From assembly GCF_030272615.1 (NCBI RefSeq), contig NC_081413.1, positions 17,679,785 through 17,737,284 on the forward strand: a stretch of DNA of 57,500 bases, in the 5' to 3' direction. The notes under the pieces were generated by a model. The model had not been told where the DNA came from and searched no databases. It saw only the letters and a list, made by a program, of their open reading frames with translations. Shown in pieces: positions 23,398-33,303 of this stretch. The number at the start of each line of letters is the position of its first letter. Position 1 is the first letter of the stretch. Both the position numbers and the translations under genes were made by a program. This DNA comes from Cryptomeria japonica (lineage: Eukaryota; Streptophyta; Pinopsida; Cupressales; Cupressaceae).

Positions 23398-24040
23398 TCA
23401 CTAAATCCCAACTTTGTCGATGTTGCTTGGTAAGGCATCTAAGGAGAAGGGATCTATTAACCACCTCATTTTGTCCATCAATTTGAGGGTGTTATGCTAA
23501 TGAAAATGACAGATTGGTACCAAATTTCTTCCAGAAAGTCCTCCAAAAATGACCAACAAACTTGGAGTCTCTATCAGTGACAATATTGAGAGTTAATCCA
23601 TGTATCCTTACAACTTCTTTGAAAAAAAGACCTGCAATATGAGATGCATCATTTTTGTATTTACATGGCACAAAATGATCCATCTTGCTGAACCTATCAA
23701 CAATTACAAAGACACTATCAAACCCCCTACGATTTTTGGGCAATCCAAGTACAAAATCCATACTAAGGCTTTCCCAAGGCCTAGTAGGAATCGGTAAAGG
23801 CTGATACAAACCAGCATTGGTTGAAACACCTTTTTCCCTTTGACAAATAGGACAATGCTCCACAAATATTCTTACCTCTATCTGCATATTGGGCCAAAAA
23901 TAAAACCTTGATACCTGCTCTAAGGTTTTGTCAAAACCAAAATGACCTCCAAGACTGCTATTGTGTTTTTTTCTAATGATATTCTCCCTCATAGAACATT
24001 GAGGAATGCATAATTGATGCCCCTTGAAGAGAAATCCATC
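23398..24040 (-). pseudogene. gypsy-1 integrase core
   Basis: On -, the HHCC zinc-binding domain is visible as HNSSLGGHFGFDKTLEQVSR...CPICQREKG (near 23960-23840). The catalytic core follows: SMDFVLGLPKNRRGFDSVFVIVDRFSK and IVTDRDSKFVGHFW give the two Asp. After a stop at about 23490, HPQIDGQNEVVNRSL gives the Glu. The frame then slides near 23400, so the tail lies in another frame. Confidence 0.9.
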
Positions 24041-24913
24041 CTACAACATAAAATTAGAAAGCTCAACATGAAAAGAGTCAGCAAACTTAGTATATACATC
24101 ATATGCATCCTTGAAATCATGATCCTCCTTGTACATGGCCTTAAGAGAATCAACACCAACACTTTGCAACTGAATTTCTTGGACAGAGAAGGTTCTCCTG
24201 CTCAGAGAATCTACAACCTTATTACTCACACCCTTCTTGTGCTTGATGGCAAAGGTTTAAGGTTGGATTTGTTCAACCCACTTGATGTGACTTTGGTTCA
24301 ACTTCTGTTGCCCATTAAGAAAACTCAATGCATGGTTATCAGTATAAACAATAAACTCTTTTGGAAGAATGTAATGGCACCACTTTTTGAGTGCTTTCAC
24401 CATGGCATTAAGCTCCAAATCATAGGTTGAATACCTTTGTCTAGCCGCATTCAACTTCTCTGAAAAAAATGCCACCAGCTGTCCTTCTTGATTAAGGACT
24501 GCACCTATTGCCTGCTTGCTTGCATCACATTCAACTGTAAAAAGTTGATCAAAACTAGGGAGTCTCAAGGTGGGAAGTTCTGCTACATTCCTCTTAAAAA
24601 TATCAAAGCTTTGGGCTGCTTGATCTATCCATTCAAACCTGCATTTGATTCCTCCTTTTATAGTGTTAAGGATGGGAGCACAAATATGACTAAAGCCCTT
24701 GATGAACATTCTATAAAAAGTAGCCAATCCATGAAAGCTCATAACATCACCTACTATCCTAGGTGTAGGAGAATTTACAATACCATCAACCTTAGAAAGA
24801 TCCATTTTCAAACATCCATTTGAAACTACAAAGCCTAGATACACCAACTCAATTTTCATGAATTCACACTTCTCTAGATTGATTACCGATTTCTCCTCAT
24901 GAAGCTTCCTCAA
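24041..24913 (-). pseudogene. gypsy-1 RNase H and RT thumb/connection
   Basis: On -, 24913-24257 starts LHEEKSVINLEKCEFMK...YLGFVVS, the end of the gypsy RT, then FTVECDASKQAIGAVLNQEGQ and YSTYDLELNAMVKALKKWCHYILPKEFIVYTDNH, the RNase H with its acidic residues. A stop at about 24255 is followed in frame by FAIKHKKGVSNKVVDSLSRR, which ends the domain. Confidence 0.9.
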
Positions 24914-24916
24914 AAC

Positions 24917-25450
24917 CTAATCCAAATTCTTCAAATGCTCCTCCTTGGACTTGCTAAACACCAAGATTTCATCAAGATAAACAATAACAAATTTTCCAAC
25001 AAATTCTCCCAATACCTCATTCATGAGGAGCATAAAGGTACTAGGTGCATTTGTGAGGCCAAATGGCATCACCATCCACTCATATAAGCCCTCATTGGTT
25101 TTAAAGGTTGGCTTCCACTCATCACTAGGTCTGATTCTAATATGATGGTAACCTAACTTCAAATCAATCTTGGAAAAATAGCATGACCCTCCAAGATAGT
25201 CCATTAGGTCTTCAATCCTAGGCATAGGAAACCGGTATCTAATTGTGATCTTGTTGATGGCTCTAGAATCAGTGCACATCCTCCATGTTCCATCTTTTTT
25301 TGGTGCCAACATAGTGGGTAAAAAACATGGGCTCAAACTCTTCCTAATCAACCCCTTATCCAAAAGGTCTTGCACTTGTCTTGCTATCTCCTCATTCTAA
25401 CTAGGAGTCATCTTGTAGGCAGCTTTATTAGGCAAGGTCACACTAGGGGT
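24917..25450 (-). pseudogene. gypsy-1 reverse transcriptase, catalytic motif altered
   Basis: On -, 25375-24917: [97 protein letters not shown] are textbook Ty3/gypsy RT blocks. The catalytic YLDD motif reads YLDE: the second Asp codon is GAA (plus positions 24968-24970). That change should abolish polymerase activity. A stop separates this part from the upstream protease linker. Confidence 0.92.
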
Positions 25451-26100
25451 TAGATCAATTTGATGACTGATTTATCTTATGGGATACAAGTTATCAAGCA
25501 TGTATTTGGCCACAACTCCCTTATATCTATCCAACATGGCTTGCACTTCACCAGGAATCTCTCCTTTCTCACCATTTCCTTGCTTGGATTCATCTTTTGG
25601 GTGTAAAACTAAAGCATAGCCTTGGGTCTCTTCTTGTTTGAGGACTTCCAAAAAATCCTTTCCACTAAGCAACATGACATGTGGACTAACAATATTCTCT
25701 TCCCCTTGATCAGGTAAAGGATCCATCCTAAAATTTCTACCATTCTTGGTAATGACATACACATTTTTCTCACCATCATGTTGTGCTTTGACATCATACT
25801 GCCAAGGGTGACCTAACAATAGGTGACAAGCATCCATAGGAAGGATATCACACAAGATCCTATCCTTATAGTCCCCCATTTCAAAATCTACCCAAGTTTG
25901 TTCATCTACTACTACATGGTGCCCCTTGTTAAGCCAAGACACTCTATAAGGACATGTGGTAACCTTTTTAATTTTAACTTCTCTGCCATTTCTAAAGAAA
26001 CAATATTCTCTGTGGATCCAGAATCAACAATCACTTTGCAAACCTTACCATGAGACTTACAAGTAGTTTTGAAGAGTGACTTTCTTTGCGGGGGCTCTTT
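25451..26100 (-). pseudogene. gypsy-1 protease and linker to RT
   Basis: On -, VIVDSGSTENIVSLEMAEKL (near 26040-25980) is the retroviral-type aspartic protease start with DSG intact. A frameshift lies near 25940. From there an open stretch (25942-25472) runs MSWLNKGHHVVVDEQ, CDILPMDACHLLLGHPWQYD (typical HLLLGRPW protease end of plant chromoviruses) and a linker reaching the RT. Confidence 0.88.
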
Positions 26101-27273
26101 GCCTTAGGGTACCTTCAACAACGTCCTCCTTAGCATAAGGCTTTCTCCATCTAGGGTAGGACCTGCATTTCCCATGGGTGAATTGACACTTTATCGATCA
26201 TCTTCTTGCACAAGTTGAGTCCTTTCTAGTCCATGTGAGCTATAAGATTTATCTAGGCATCTACTCATAGTGTGACCCACTTGGTTGCAATTGTAACATT
26301 TACCAGTGAAAACACTAGGTCCTCTACCTTGGTTTCCTTTCCTACCCCTTACAAATGGTCTTCTTCCTCCTCTAAAGCCTCCATTATTGTTATTGAACTC
26401 TTCATTGGACTATTGTTGGTTAGAATCACCATTTTTAAAAGGAGTATTACTTCCTCCATAACCACCTCTACCTCGAAAATTTCTGCCACCTCTTCCTCTA
26501 TTATTTTGTTCTCCTCTCCTCTTTATCTTATCTTCCACCCTCAATGCCAATTGGAAGCATTTGTGCATAGTGTCTGGAGCCATGATGCTAATCTCATCTT
26601 GGATGTTTTTCCTTAACCCATTCAAGTATCTAGCCACCTTCTCTGGCTCTTCTTCATTCTTCTTAGACCTAAGACTTAGCTTGTGAAATTCTTCGGTATA
26701 TGCATTCACATCCAACTCCCTCTATCTAATATTTTGCAATTTCTTATACATCTGAATCTCATAGTCTATTGGTAGGAATTGGTCTTTGATTTTGTTCATC
26801 ATCCTCTCCCAAGAGGATATCTTTTTCTTCCCTACATTCACCCTTTCTTCCTGCAGCACTGTCCACCACAACAAGGCAGACCCCTTGAGTCTAGACTTTG
26901 CCAAACTCACTCTTTTCTCCTCTAGGACCTCTTTGTACTCAAAGTGGTTATTGAGTGCTTCTATTCATTCAAGCACCTCTTATCCATTTAGGCTACTGCT
27001 ATAGATAGGTAGAATTTCCACATTATCCCTATTTACTGATTTCAGGGCATCCAAGAACATCTTTTGATCAGGTGCCATATTCTGAGGGATGTCCTCCTGC
27101 TCCTCATTCTCCTCTTCTGATTCATCATCATAATTTTTGTCCTTTCCTTTGGATTGTTCGGTCTCTTTGAGTTTCTCTTCAAGCAACTCCTCTACCATCT
27201 TCTTGATGGCCTCTAGTTTCATTTCCTTAGGAGGCATTGTAGCAGCCTCTTCTCCAAATTCTGAGTCTGACAT
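26101..27273 (-). pseudogene. gag: gypsy-1 gag
   Basis: On -, the start MSDSEFGEEAATMPPKEM at 27273 is 20 bases after the primer site. A glutamate-rich N-terminus is followed by the retrotransposon gag domain (RLKGSALLWWTVLQEERV, FLPIDYEIQMYKKLQNIR, VNAYTEEFHKL, VARYLNGLRKNIQDE). A glycine/arginine-rich RNA-binding stretch (RGRGGRNFRGRGGYGG, near 26470) precedes a CX2CX4HX4C zinc knuckle (CYNCNQVGHTMSRC, near 26300). Stops at about 26980, 26720 and 26410 break one otherwise continuous frame. Confidence 0.92.
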
Positions 27274-27293
27274 ATCCTATTCCACCCTTGGTA

Positions 27294-27307
27294 TAGCTCT
27301 GATACCA
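27294..27307 (-). other. gypsy-1 primer binding site (initiator Met tRNA)
   Basis: On the - strand TGGTATCAGAGCTA lies three bases after the 5' LTR end. It matches the initiator Met tRNA complement used by most chromoviruses. Confidence 0.92.
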
Positions 27308-27310
27308 ATA

Positions 27311-28893
27311 TGATGCAGAGGGTTTGGGATGTTATATCACTCTCTTAGTTTTTACTCAAAAAGGGTCTCCACTTAGTACCATCCAATGGACCAATGTCTT
27401 TAACCTTCTCAAGGTTTCTAGAGCTTTCCCTAGATCCTTCCCAAGGATCTCTTCAGTCAAGACAACTCAAAACTGACAAGGAGTGTCCTACCCCTAAGGT
27501 TACAACCCTTCAACCCATGACACGTAACAACCCCAAACCCCAAGCAACGGGACCTTTACTCAAAAGGTGTAATCTAACCTATGTGAGTGTTTACACATGT
27601 GTTATATGGAATTTGCACTGATCTTGACCCCTTAGATGGGTATTTACTAGCCCTTTGTATCTTTTCCTCTTTTGGACCTAGGAAATAGGGCTACAAGCAA
27701 TTAGCCCTCCATTTGGACTTTTCTTGATTTGTCTCACAACCTACCTGAACAACTCACTAAATAAATTTGGTATTTGAATACCCTTTTTGTCATTCTACAA
27801 TATTCCAAACTTTTGCATCTGGGTTTTGAGTTTGGATGGTCAAACCCTATTGACCCTATTTAGCCTCTTTTAGCTAGTATTGGGGTTTAAGCTGTCAAAA
27901 GCTTCACCAATCGCAAATGAATGAAAGGATAACACTTTCAAAGGGTCTAAATTTGTTCAAGGTTCCTTCTCATGCCAAGTTTGACCATCCTTCAATCTTT
28001 TGTTCAAGGTTTCCACCCTCTTTTCCTATTGCACAGGCTTGCCACATGAGCGATGTCAAGCCAAGGGCATCATCTTAGGAAAGACAAATGACACTTCCTG
28101 TCTCCAAAACCACCAGGAACATCTAGTATACATATCAAATCAACATCCTCCCATTTTTCAGGTTGATCCATAGAGAGATTTTGATTTGTGTCACTGTTTG
28201 CATCCAAACCCTAGTTTTGATGGTTTTGTCAGGCCAGTACGATAGAAAATTTAGTTTCTTCCAAACCCGAAGGCTTCAAGACCTCAAGTCAACTCCAAAT
28301 ATGTGGTTAACCTCTGCTAAAACTTTACAAATGTTTAACTCATGCCCACCATTCACAAGGAATTATGCAAGAACGGAAAACTCAAGAAAAATGCAGGAAA
28401 TCACAATAATCGTTTGCTTTGAAGACAAGAAATTCATTCAATATTATCTCTAATTGTTAGGCATCGTTCCTCTAGGCTTATATCACGCCAAGGAACTCTT
28501 CCAACTACCTCCAATGCATACAATCAACCAGCTAACCATTGGAATAACCACATTTTAAAATCTCACAAGAAAAGTTGCTTAAGACAATAATGCAACTTTG
28601 CAACTTTTGTCAACTTTCTACAATTCGGTCTTGCCTTCACACCAAAGGTCAAAATGAACCTACCACATATGACAAACCCCTAAACACCAAAAAAAAATAC
28701 AAAATTCCCATACAAGGCCTTTGACCAAGTTGACATGCCTTGGGGCCTTAAGGCTTATTACACTGCCTATACCTAATCAATAGGCCTTCAAACACACAAA
28801 TTGCACATTCTATTCCTAACATAACCATGAATCAAAATGATGTAGACACATGTCAAAATGTAGTAGACACATGTCCTAGGTGCCCCTGCACCA
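27311..28893 (-). repeat. gypsy-1 5' LTR, missing its U3 core
   Basis: 1583 bp, bounded by the primer site at one end and the target duplication AAGAC (28894) at the other. It matches 12015-13565 closely and then only the last 50 bases of the 3' LTR (near 28845-28893 with 22645-22674). About 1.6 kb present in the 3' LTR, including the TATA box, is absent. Short GTAGACACATG direct repeats lie at the junction. Confidence 0.88.
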
Positions 28894-28898
28894 AAGAC
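28894..28898. repeat. Target duplication of gypsy-1, right copy
   Basis: AAGAC, identical to 12010-12014. Confidence 0.9.
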
Positions 28899-29065
28899 AA
28901 AGGATATATTGTAGTGTGTAATTTCCAATGGACATCTTTTTCCATCATGTTGTGGTTGAATTACATGGATGAAATGTGTAGTGTGTAAAGTGTGTTTTGG
29001 ACCAACTCGATTATTGGAATGAAGGATATATGTAGCCAACATGAAGCGAATATGGATTGATATAT

Positions 29066-29069
29066 ATGT

Positions 29070-29106
<37 letters not shown>
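29066..29106 (+). repeat. (GAT)n microsatellite 1
   Basis: About 13 uninterrupted GAT/ATG units. It leads in frame into the coding-like fragment at 29107. Confidence 0.95.
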
Positions 29107-29219
29107 GGTATTTTATTCAGAGGTTCCACACAAATCGGGTTGGTCATTTGTTGTTAGACATGATCCAAGAGGAATGTCGATAAAGTAATGAGATGGAAGA
29201 AGATACCGAAGAAGTAGAA

Positions 29220-29265
<46 letters not shown>

Positions 29266-29518
29266 TTGATGGTGATGGTGATGGTGATGGTGATGGTGAC
29301 GGTGACGATGATGGTGACGGTGACGGTGACGGTGACAATGACGATGACGATGACGATGATGATGATGATGACGATGACGATGATGATGACGATGATGAAT
29401 AGGTATTTTACTCAAAGGTTCCACATAAACCGGGTTGGTCATTTGTTGTTAGACATGATCCAAGAGGAAGTTCGATAAAGTATAATGAGATGGAAGAAGA
29501 AGATACCGAAGAAGTAGA
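29107..29518 (+). pseudogene. Duplicated transposase-like fragment (possible En/Spm tail)
   Basis: The same short protein fragment occurs twice, each time after an aspartate run: EVFYSEVPHKSGWSFVVRHD (29107-29163) and VFYSKVPHKPGWSFVVRHD (29402-29456), followed by PRG and, in the second copy, NEMEEEDTEEVED leading into the next GAT tract. VFYxxxPxxxGWSxVVxxxPRG followed by acidic residues resembles the C-terminal end of proteins encoded by En/Spm (CACTA) transposons; this is recalled likeness, not a search. The first copy has stops after MSIK, the second a TAG before VFY. No terminal inverted repeats were identified, so the family call is weak. Confidence 0.35.
29219..29399 (+). repeat. (GAT)n to (GGTGAY)n to (GACGAT)n microsatellite 2
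   Basis: The array changes unit along its length: pure GAT, then GGTGAT, then GACGGT, then GACGAT. All units keep a 3-base period and code for Asp or Gly on the + frame, and for Ser/Pro/His runs on the - strand. Confidence 0.93.
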
Positions 29519-29645
29519 AGATGATGATGATGATGATGATGATGATGGTGATGGTGATGGTGATGGTGATGGTGATGGTGATGGTGATGGTGATGGTGAT
29601 GGTGATGGTGATGGTGATGGTGATGGCGATGGGGACGACGATGGG

Positions 29646-29702
<57 letters not shown>

Positions 29703-29715
29703 AATGACGATGACG
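29519..29715 (+). repeat. (GAT)n/(GGTGAT)n/(GACGAT)n microsatellite 3
   Basis: The same unit order as the 29219-29399 array (GAT, then GGTGAT, then GACGAT), with a longer GGTGAT block. It follows the second copy of the coding fragment. Confidence 0.93.
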
Positions 29716-29882
29716 GTAGAGACAATGATAAGCAGTGATATGTGATTAAATCAAGAAGCAAATAATAGAAGAGATGATTAAGTATGTAGTTTCTATTTAC
29801 TGAGCCTAATTGGAACTGTATTCCATGTAGGTTTGAGATGCAACTATAACAGTTTATTTTGAATCTATATCTGGGTAGTAAG
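29716..29882. other. Unassigned flank of gypsy-2
   Basis: No gene or repeat recognised. It may be the 3' untranslated part of the fragment before it. The last five bases, GTAAG, are not repeated after the other end of gypsy-2. Confidence 0.4.
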
Positions 29883-29907
29883 TGTAGACACCTAGAATTG
29901 TCTAGTC

Positions 29908-30097
29908 TAATTAAATAAATATCTTTATTTATTTAATTATTTTATCCTAATTCTTATATTAATTAAATAAATCTTTATTTGTTTAATTAATTCATTTATC
30001 CTTTTCTAACATTTTCTCATTTAAATAAATACTTTTATTTATTTAATTGATCTCACTTCCTCTATTAATTAAATAAATCTTTATTTATTTAATTAAT
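29908..30097 (+). repeat. Four AT-rich palindromes in gypsy-2 U3
   Basis: Imperfect palindromes of form AATTAAATAAA..TTTATTTATTTAATT lie at 29908-29939, 29959-29990, 30019-30049 and 30064-30097. The 3' LTR has the same set between about 42168 and 42355. Confidence 0.85.
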
Positions 30098-30259
30098 TCA
30101 TTAGCCTTTTCTACCCATGACACATGTCATTCATCTCTTAATTCCTACACTACCTACCATTTTATTATTATTTTATTTCTTCTACCTACCCTCTAATCCT
30201 AGTCAACCATCTATCTTTTACACCTCTCAATCTTATCCCTCCATTTCTTATAGTGTCTT

Positions 30260-30269
30260 CTATATAAGA
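30260..30269 (+). promoter_or_regulatory. TATA box of gypsy-2 5' LTR
   Basis: CTATATAAGAGG about 375 bases into the LTR, conserved at 42518-42527 in the 3' LTR. This is a strong plant TATA context. Confidence 0.65.
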
Positions 30270-30615
30270 GGATGTTTCTTTCATTATCAATTCCCCTAAT
30301 CGATCTTTGAAGCCTTCTAGCCTTCAAACTTTCATATGCGATCTAGCTATCAACCACATAAAATCTAAGAGCTCTTGTGCACACATAAAATCTGAGAGCA
30401 AATATATCAAGCAAGATCAATGGAGATAGGAAGAATGGAGATCCAAACCCTATTGGAGATGTGATGGTATAATCTTTGTGATTTCATTTGATTTGCATTG
30501 TCTTAGGTAATCTTCATATGTTATGGTGGGTCTTTGTTGTTGTTAGGCTGGGGTTTGGTGGTTGAATTTATTTAGTCTTTCAATATTGTTGTTTCCATTT
30601 TTATCATAAAAATTT

Positions 30616-30633
30616 TGGCATGCCCCGTGGGAC
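30616..30633 (+). other. Probable gypsy-2 primer binding site
   Basis: TGGCATGCCCCGTGGGAC starts 18 bases after the LTR end. The TGGC start and the GTGGGAC end look like primer sites of plant Tat-type elements. I cannot name the tRNA with confidence. Confidence 0.55.
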
Positions 30634-30719
30634 ATGGATTTTTGTTATATCTATGTTTTTTGCAGGTTTTTCTAACCCTATATTGTTGTTTTGTAAAACA
30701 ATTTGGAGAATAACCTTGT

Positions 30720-31640
30720 GCAACTAGGGTTTTGGACACAAAATCAAGATCTTGGAGAGATTTGATCCGATCTCACAAACTGCTTGGAAATTTTGCACCA
30801 AATATTGTTGGCAGGTTGAAGACACTATCAAGCACTCTCAATCCAAAATTCAAAATTTTTGGAGCACATTTGCATTTTCTATGAATTTTTTATGAATTTT
30901 CATAAAAAATTAATTTTGAGAGCAAATGAGCGAATTTTCCTGATTTTCTTTCATTTTTTGAAATATCTCAGAATTATACACAGGATCTGTTCTTTGTGAT
31001 TTTAATTTTGAATCAAAATATTTCCTAAAAAATCGGATCTTTAAACATTAGGGTTTTTTATTATTTTGATCATATATCATAAAAAGATTTGAATTTTGGC
31101 ATCAAATTTAGTTGCAGGTCAAACTTTATTAGAGGTTCTCAGTAAAAAAAAAAGATTTTTTTTAGCACATTTGAATTTTCTATGAATTTTTTATGCATTT
31201 TTATAAAAAATTAATTTTGAGAGAAAATGAGAGAATTTTTCATATTCTCTTACATTTTTGGAAATCTCCCATAATTATACATAGTATCTATTTTTTATAA
31301 GTTTAATTTTGATGCAAAATAATTCCTTAAAAATCGGATCTTTAAAATTAGGGTTTTGCATTATTTTGATCATATCGCACAAACTGCTTGGAATTTTTGT
31401 AGGAATTTTTTTATACAGGTTTGGAAGGCTATCAGAAGTTTCCAGTAAAACACTCAGATTTTTTGGATCAATTTTGCATTTTATATGAATTTATTATGAT
31501 TTTTCGTAAAAAAATAATTTTTGGAGCAAATTAGCAATTTTTTTGGATTTTCTTACATTTCTGGAAATGTCTTGAAATTTTACAAGTGGTATGTTTTTTA
31601 TGATGCAAAATATCTCATTGAAAATTAGATCTTTGAATCT
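30720..31640 (+). repeat. Three tandem ~300-bp repeats in gypsy-2 leader
   Basis: The block ...CATTTGCATTTTCTATGAAT...AAAAATTAATTTTGAGAGC...ATCGGATCTTTAAA...TTAGGGTTTT occurs three times with a period near 300 bases (marker CATTT(G)xATTTTxTATGAAT at about 30867, 31167 and 31468). The copies are clearly diverged and T-rich. Confidence 0.8.
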
Positions 31641-33303
31641 ATCAAAAAAATGCTTTGTCGAAGGCCCCTTTTCACAAAGTCTTTTGGATCTAAAATTCAC
31701 CTAACTCATTTGCTTGCAAGAAGGGGTAATCATTTGAAACAACCCAAACTACTAACAAATCTTTGTTGCAGGATCTTGGCAAGGGTTTTTTATCTTTATT
31801 GTGTGCCTTATTTTCATAGATTACTAAACACTTCAATTGTTGCACTAAAATTGAACCAGTGTCTTTTGTGTCTTGAGCAATAGGCTCTTTTTGTTTAATC
31901 TCTAAAGGGCCTGTCTCCCCATGTGGTAATTAGGACTACTAGTGAGGAGAGATCGACCCAAGTGGTAGCAAGGAAAACCCACCTCTTCCGAACCACTATA
32001 AATAACTGTATCCATGGTGAAAGCCATGGGTAACGTGTGCTGATTAGTTCATACCGACACTATGTCTCCCCATAAACCCGTTTGATCAAATTTATCTGAT
32101 CAGTTGTAGGGTGTAAACCCTACCAGCTAGGAGCCTTCTGTATTTATAGAGCTGAAAGTGCTGCATGTATGGCCACATGAGCGGATGCCCTTACTAACAC
32201 CTTTTTGTTTTAGAAAGTCAAAATCTTTCTAGTTGTTGGGGCAAGAGGTCGGACCTCTGGAGCGGCCCACACACATACGATTATTAGTAGAGATACAAAG
32301 TTCACCACGGGGAGTTTTCGTGGGGACTGATGCTTGGCTGCCCCGAAGAAGTGAGTACCAAGGGTGGAGCTAGTGGGGTCAAGCATCTAAGTATCCGCTC
32401 TGAATAGCGTAGTCTCGGGGGAAACCCCATGTGGGATCAACAACTATTGTCCTGGCCAGCCATAAGAATTGTGCTTGTCTTCTTTTGAACATTCAAACAT
32501 CAAAACATTGTGTCTTTTGTGTCTTCAAGTATATGCAAAACATTTTTATATCAAACAACACACTTTTCTTTGAGTCATTTTGAGTCTAAACACTTGCAAA
32601 CATTGAGTCCTCATCAACATTGTGTCATCTTGTCACGAAAAATAGTAAAATTTTTTTGATTTGGTCACAACAAACAAATTCACAAATTGGAAAAAATTGC
32701 ACTCGTATTTTAAAACCATGTCTGTGAAGTATATAGGCACGTCTGTGTTCATAATTGGAAAAACTTGCAGTCTGGCAAAAACAAGAGCAATCAGTTTCAG
32801 AATTCTTGAGCTTCCTAGGTTATCTCTTTGGGTTTTCATCTAGCATTAAACCTATTTTTGGGGCTCACAAAGTTCATCATTGCTTTACACCTTGCATTAC
32901 ATTCACATTTGTCTAAACTTGAGTCAAAATGTCACTTGCTTGTCCGCATCTTGTTTTATCAACACACTACATACAATAACATTTTGCTAAGTGGTCCCTC
33001 ATCAAGGTCTATCACCTTTGGGTCTCATTTGGTCTTACCTAGAGTCAAGGTCAGGTTACCTCATCAAGAGAATATATCATCTCTTTGGAAGCCACACCTA
33101 CTCTACTACATACATATTTGGTCTTATATTTTGAAAATTGCAAGTACACCTCAGATTCATTTACATTCCATCCAACTCTTGGTCTTCCATACTCTTTCCA
33201 TTTTCATCTAGTATCACACATCTTGGTCAAGACCTAGTTCATGGTTGAAACCCATTCCCAAAAATCTAGGAGAGAAGCTAAATAGGCTCAAGAATCCACA
33301 AAC
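31641..33303 (+). other. gypsy-2 5' leader, rest
   Basis: No gene. The part 31900-32460 is more GC-rich than its surroundings and has paired segments such as GAGGTCGGACCTC (near 32249), so the RNA is probably structured. The remainder is AT-rich. Long leaders are usual in Tat-type elements. Confidence 0.5.

Larger units (their letters stand above)
12015..28893 (-). mobile_element. gypsy-1: Ty3/gypsy chromovirus, minus strand, with nested copia-2
   Basis: The complete element on the - strand reads 5' LTR (28893-27311), primer site, gag, protease, RT, RNase H, integrase, chromodomain, polypurine tract, 3' LTR (22674-12015). A chromodomain at the end of Pol is the mark of chromoviruses. Subtracting copia-2 and its duplication (7426 bp) leaves about 9.45 kb. 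The 3' LTR is about 3.2 kb and the 5' LTR only 1.58 kb because the latter lacks an internal block. Both target duplications are identical, so the ends are intact although the coding part is decayed. Confidence 0.92.
29883..30597 (+). repeat. gypsy-2 5' LTR
   Basis: 715 bp, TGTAGACACC...TTTCCA. Over the first 91 bases it differs from the 3' LTR at 5 places. It carries four AT-rich palindromes (29908-30097) upstream of the TATA box. Confidence 0.92.

Noticed and set aside
29193-29745. Long open frames of Asp, Met, Ser, Pro or His runs on both strands
   Set aside because: They are the six readings of 3-base-period microsatellites and not genes. Only the short VFYS..PRG segments between them look coding.
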